From positions 2,802,551 through 2,837,365 of the forward strand of contig CP070770.1 of assembly GCA_020345765.1 (NCBI GenBank): a DNA stretch of 34,815 bases. The letters are read 5' to 3'. Source of the DNA: Deltaproteobacteria bacterium. GTDB taxonomy: Bacteria > Desulfobacterota > G020345765. Shown in pieces: positions 34,043 to 34,815 of this stretch (positions are counted from its first letter, which is position 1; every line of letters begins with the position of its first letter). The translations under genes and the position numbers were made by a program. The notes under the pieces are model-generated. The model saw only the letters and a program-made list of their open reading frames with translations, searched no databases and had not been told where the DNA came from.

Positions 34043-34633
34043 CTATTTCGCTTTTCTTACCGACCTGATCGAGTTTAGTATTCGATTTCCGTAAGGCGGG
34101 AAGATGCCTTCTTTGACCGCCCTGACATCCTCAACGGAAAAAAATGCCTTAGGGTTGAATTGCCTGATAATGTCTATGATCTCATTCAGATCCTTTCTCC
34201 TGATAATCGTGAACACAAGCCGGACGCTTCCGCTGATCCCGCTCGCGGTGGCGGTCGTCACGCCGTAATCCATCTCCCTCAAATGCCCGACAAGTTCGTT
34301 AGCATCCTTCTGGGTGATAATACGAACCGCCACAAAGCCCACCGCCAGCTTATTCTCGATCGTGATGCCCACATAACTGCCGGTGGCGAAACCAGCGGCG
34401 TAGGCTATATACATAATGAAGTTCGAGAGATGCTGAAATATCTGGGTTATTGCAGCCAGCCAGATCAAAATCTCGAAAAATGCGCAGATAGCAGCAAACA
34501 ACTTAAATCCCCTCGATAGATATATAATGCGCAATGTCCCTAAGGACACATCAACGACCCGGGCGGAAAATATCAGGAGGGGAAGAATTAGATACCGGAA
34601 CAATTCGCCGTCGGTCAGAGTTTGGATATCCAC
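34043..34633 (-). CDS. UPF0316/DUF2179 membrane protein
   Basis: A 196-residue protein with about three membrane segments in the first ~95 residues (FRYLILPLLIFSARVVDVSLGTLRIIYLSRG, LFAAICAFFEILIWLAAITQIF and IMYIAYAAGFATGSYVGITIE), followed by a soluble C-terminal DUF2179-type domain (about 100-180; VRIITQKDANELVGHLREMDYGVTTATASGISGSVRLVFTIIRRKDLNEII). The layout matches the UPF0316 family, whose function is unknown. The start is GTG, with aagggag five bases ahead. It lies 203 bases upstream of glgP. Confidence 0.85.
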   Translation of the reverse strand: MDIQTLTDGELFRYLILPLLIFSARVVDVSLGTLRIIYLSRGFKLFAAICAFFEILIWLAAITQIFQHLSNFIMYIAYAAGFATGSYVGITIENKLAVGFVAVRIITQKDANELVGHLREMDYGVTTATASGISGSVRLVFTIIRRKDLNEIIDIIRQFNPKAFFSVEDVRAVKEGIFPPYGNRILNSIRSVRKAK

Positions 34634-34707
34634 ATTTGCTCCCTTACAATGAAACGATCATCGATAAACACTGGACGTAAAACAGGGACAGCGGGGCTGT
34701 TGAAAAA

Positions 34708-34815
34708 CCCTCCTTCAAGGAAATTTTTCCAATAAATTTCCCCTCCCTTGATGGTAGGGGCCTGTCCTCCGTAGTCCCGCGTTCCTGCGGGACGAAGGAG
34801 GGACTAAGGGGAGGG
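34708..34815. repeat. Nested inverted repeat, cut by the window edge
   Basis: CCCTCCTTC (34708-34716) is the exact reverse complement of GAAGGAGGG (34794-34802). Inside, GTCCCGC (34774-34780) pairs with GCGGGAC (34787-34793) around a six-base loop. CCCCTCCCTT (34740-34749) nearly mirrors AAGGGGAGGG (34806-34815). This looks like a dispersed palindromic intergenic element that continues past the window. No gene is seen from 34634 on. Confidence 0.5.

Noticed and set aside
1-34815. CRISPR arrays, tRNA or rRNA genes, insertion sequences
   Set aside because: No regularly spaced direct repeats, no tRNA-like cloverleaf, no rRNA sequence and no transposase reading frame were noticed. A dedicated RNA scan would be needed to exclude small RNAs.

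Overview
The window looks like chromosomal DNA from an anaerobic, Gram-negative-type bacterium. The evidence is an ADP-forming acyl-CoA synthetase fragment, a ferredoxin-dependent indolepyruvate oxidoreductase with an FrhB-type partner, a TRAP-type periplasmic binding protein, a YcbB-like L,D-transpeptidase remnant, a sigma54 activator and two DUF2934 proteins. This mix would fit Desulfobacterota-like or uncultured candidate-phylum genomes, but lineage cannot be fixed from sequence reading alone. The standard genetic code is in use: TAA, TAG and TGA all end intact genes.

Layout. (1) 1-6.2 kb, mostly + strand: the 3' end of an NDP-forming acyl-CoA synthetase, a small zinc-finger-like protein on the - strand, then frhB-like, iorA, iorB and an SDR dehydrogenase, an amino-acid/2-oxoacid catabolic module behind a good sigma70-type promoter. 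(2) 6.3-6.6 kb: a secreted protein with a very acidic tail, behind a sigma54-type control region. (3) 7.0-22.5 kb, all - strand: glycogen and alpha-glucan metabolism in two operons. The upstream operon is glgA, sensor kinase, response regulator, glgC, GH57 and galT, starting from a perfect TTGACA-17-TATAAT promoter. The downstream operon is treS-pep2 fusion, glgB and malQ, with its own extended -10 promoter. (4) 22.7-25.3 kb, - strand: DUF2934, an OB-fold-like small protein, an NtrC-type sigma54 activator and a NifU-like Fe-S protein. (5) 25.5-27 kb: an orphan TRAP-type binding protein (+) and a second DUF2934 gene (-). (6) 27.4-30.2 kb, + strand: two adjacent genes, a YcbB-type L,D-transpeptidase and a CaxA-type antiporter, each broken by one in-frame stop. 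(7) 30.2-34.6 kb, - strand: a DHH phosphoesterase, glycogen phosphorylase and a UPF0316 membrane protein. The right edge holds a GC-rich inverted repeat.

How it works together. GlgC, GlgA and GlgB make glycogen; GlgP, MalQ and GH57 remodel or break it down; TreS-Pep2 links trehalose and maltose to maltose-1-phosphate. A kinase/regulator pair is translationally coupled inside the biosynthetic operon. The most unusual signal is a pair of non-coding regions about 16.6 kb apart (about 6.67-6.96 kb and 23.32-23.61 kb). They share a sigma54 -24/-12 element, an IHF-consensus match and an array of TCGGAA half-sites at nearly identical spacing, each upstream of a small gene, and one lies directly behind the sigma54 activator gene. 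This looks like a small local sigma54 regulon. A third sigma54-like promoter precedes the second DUF2934 gene.
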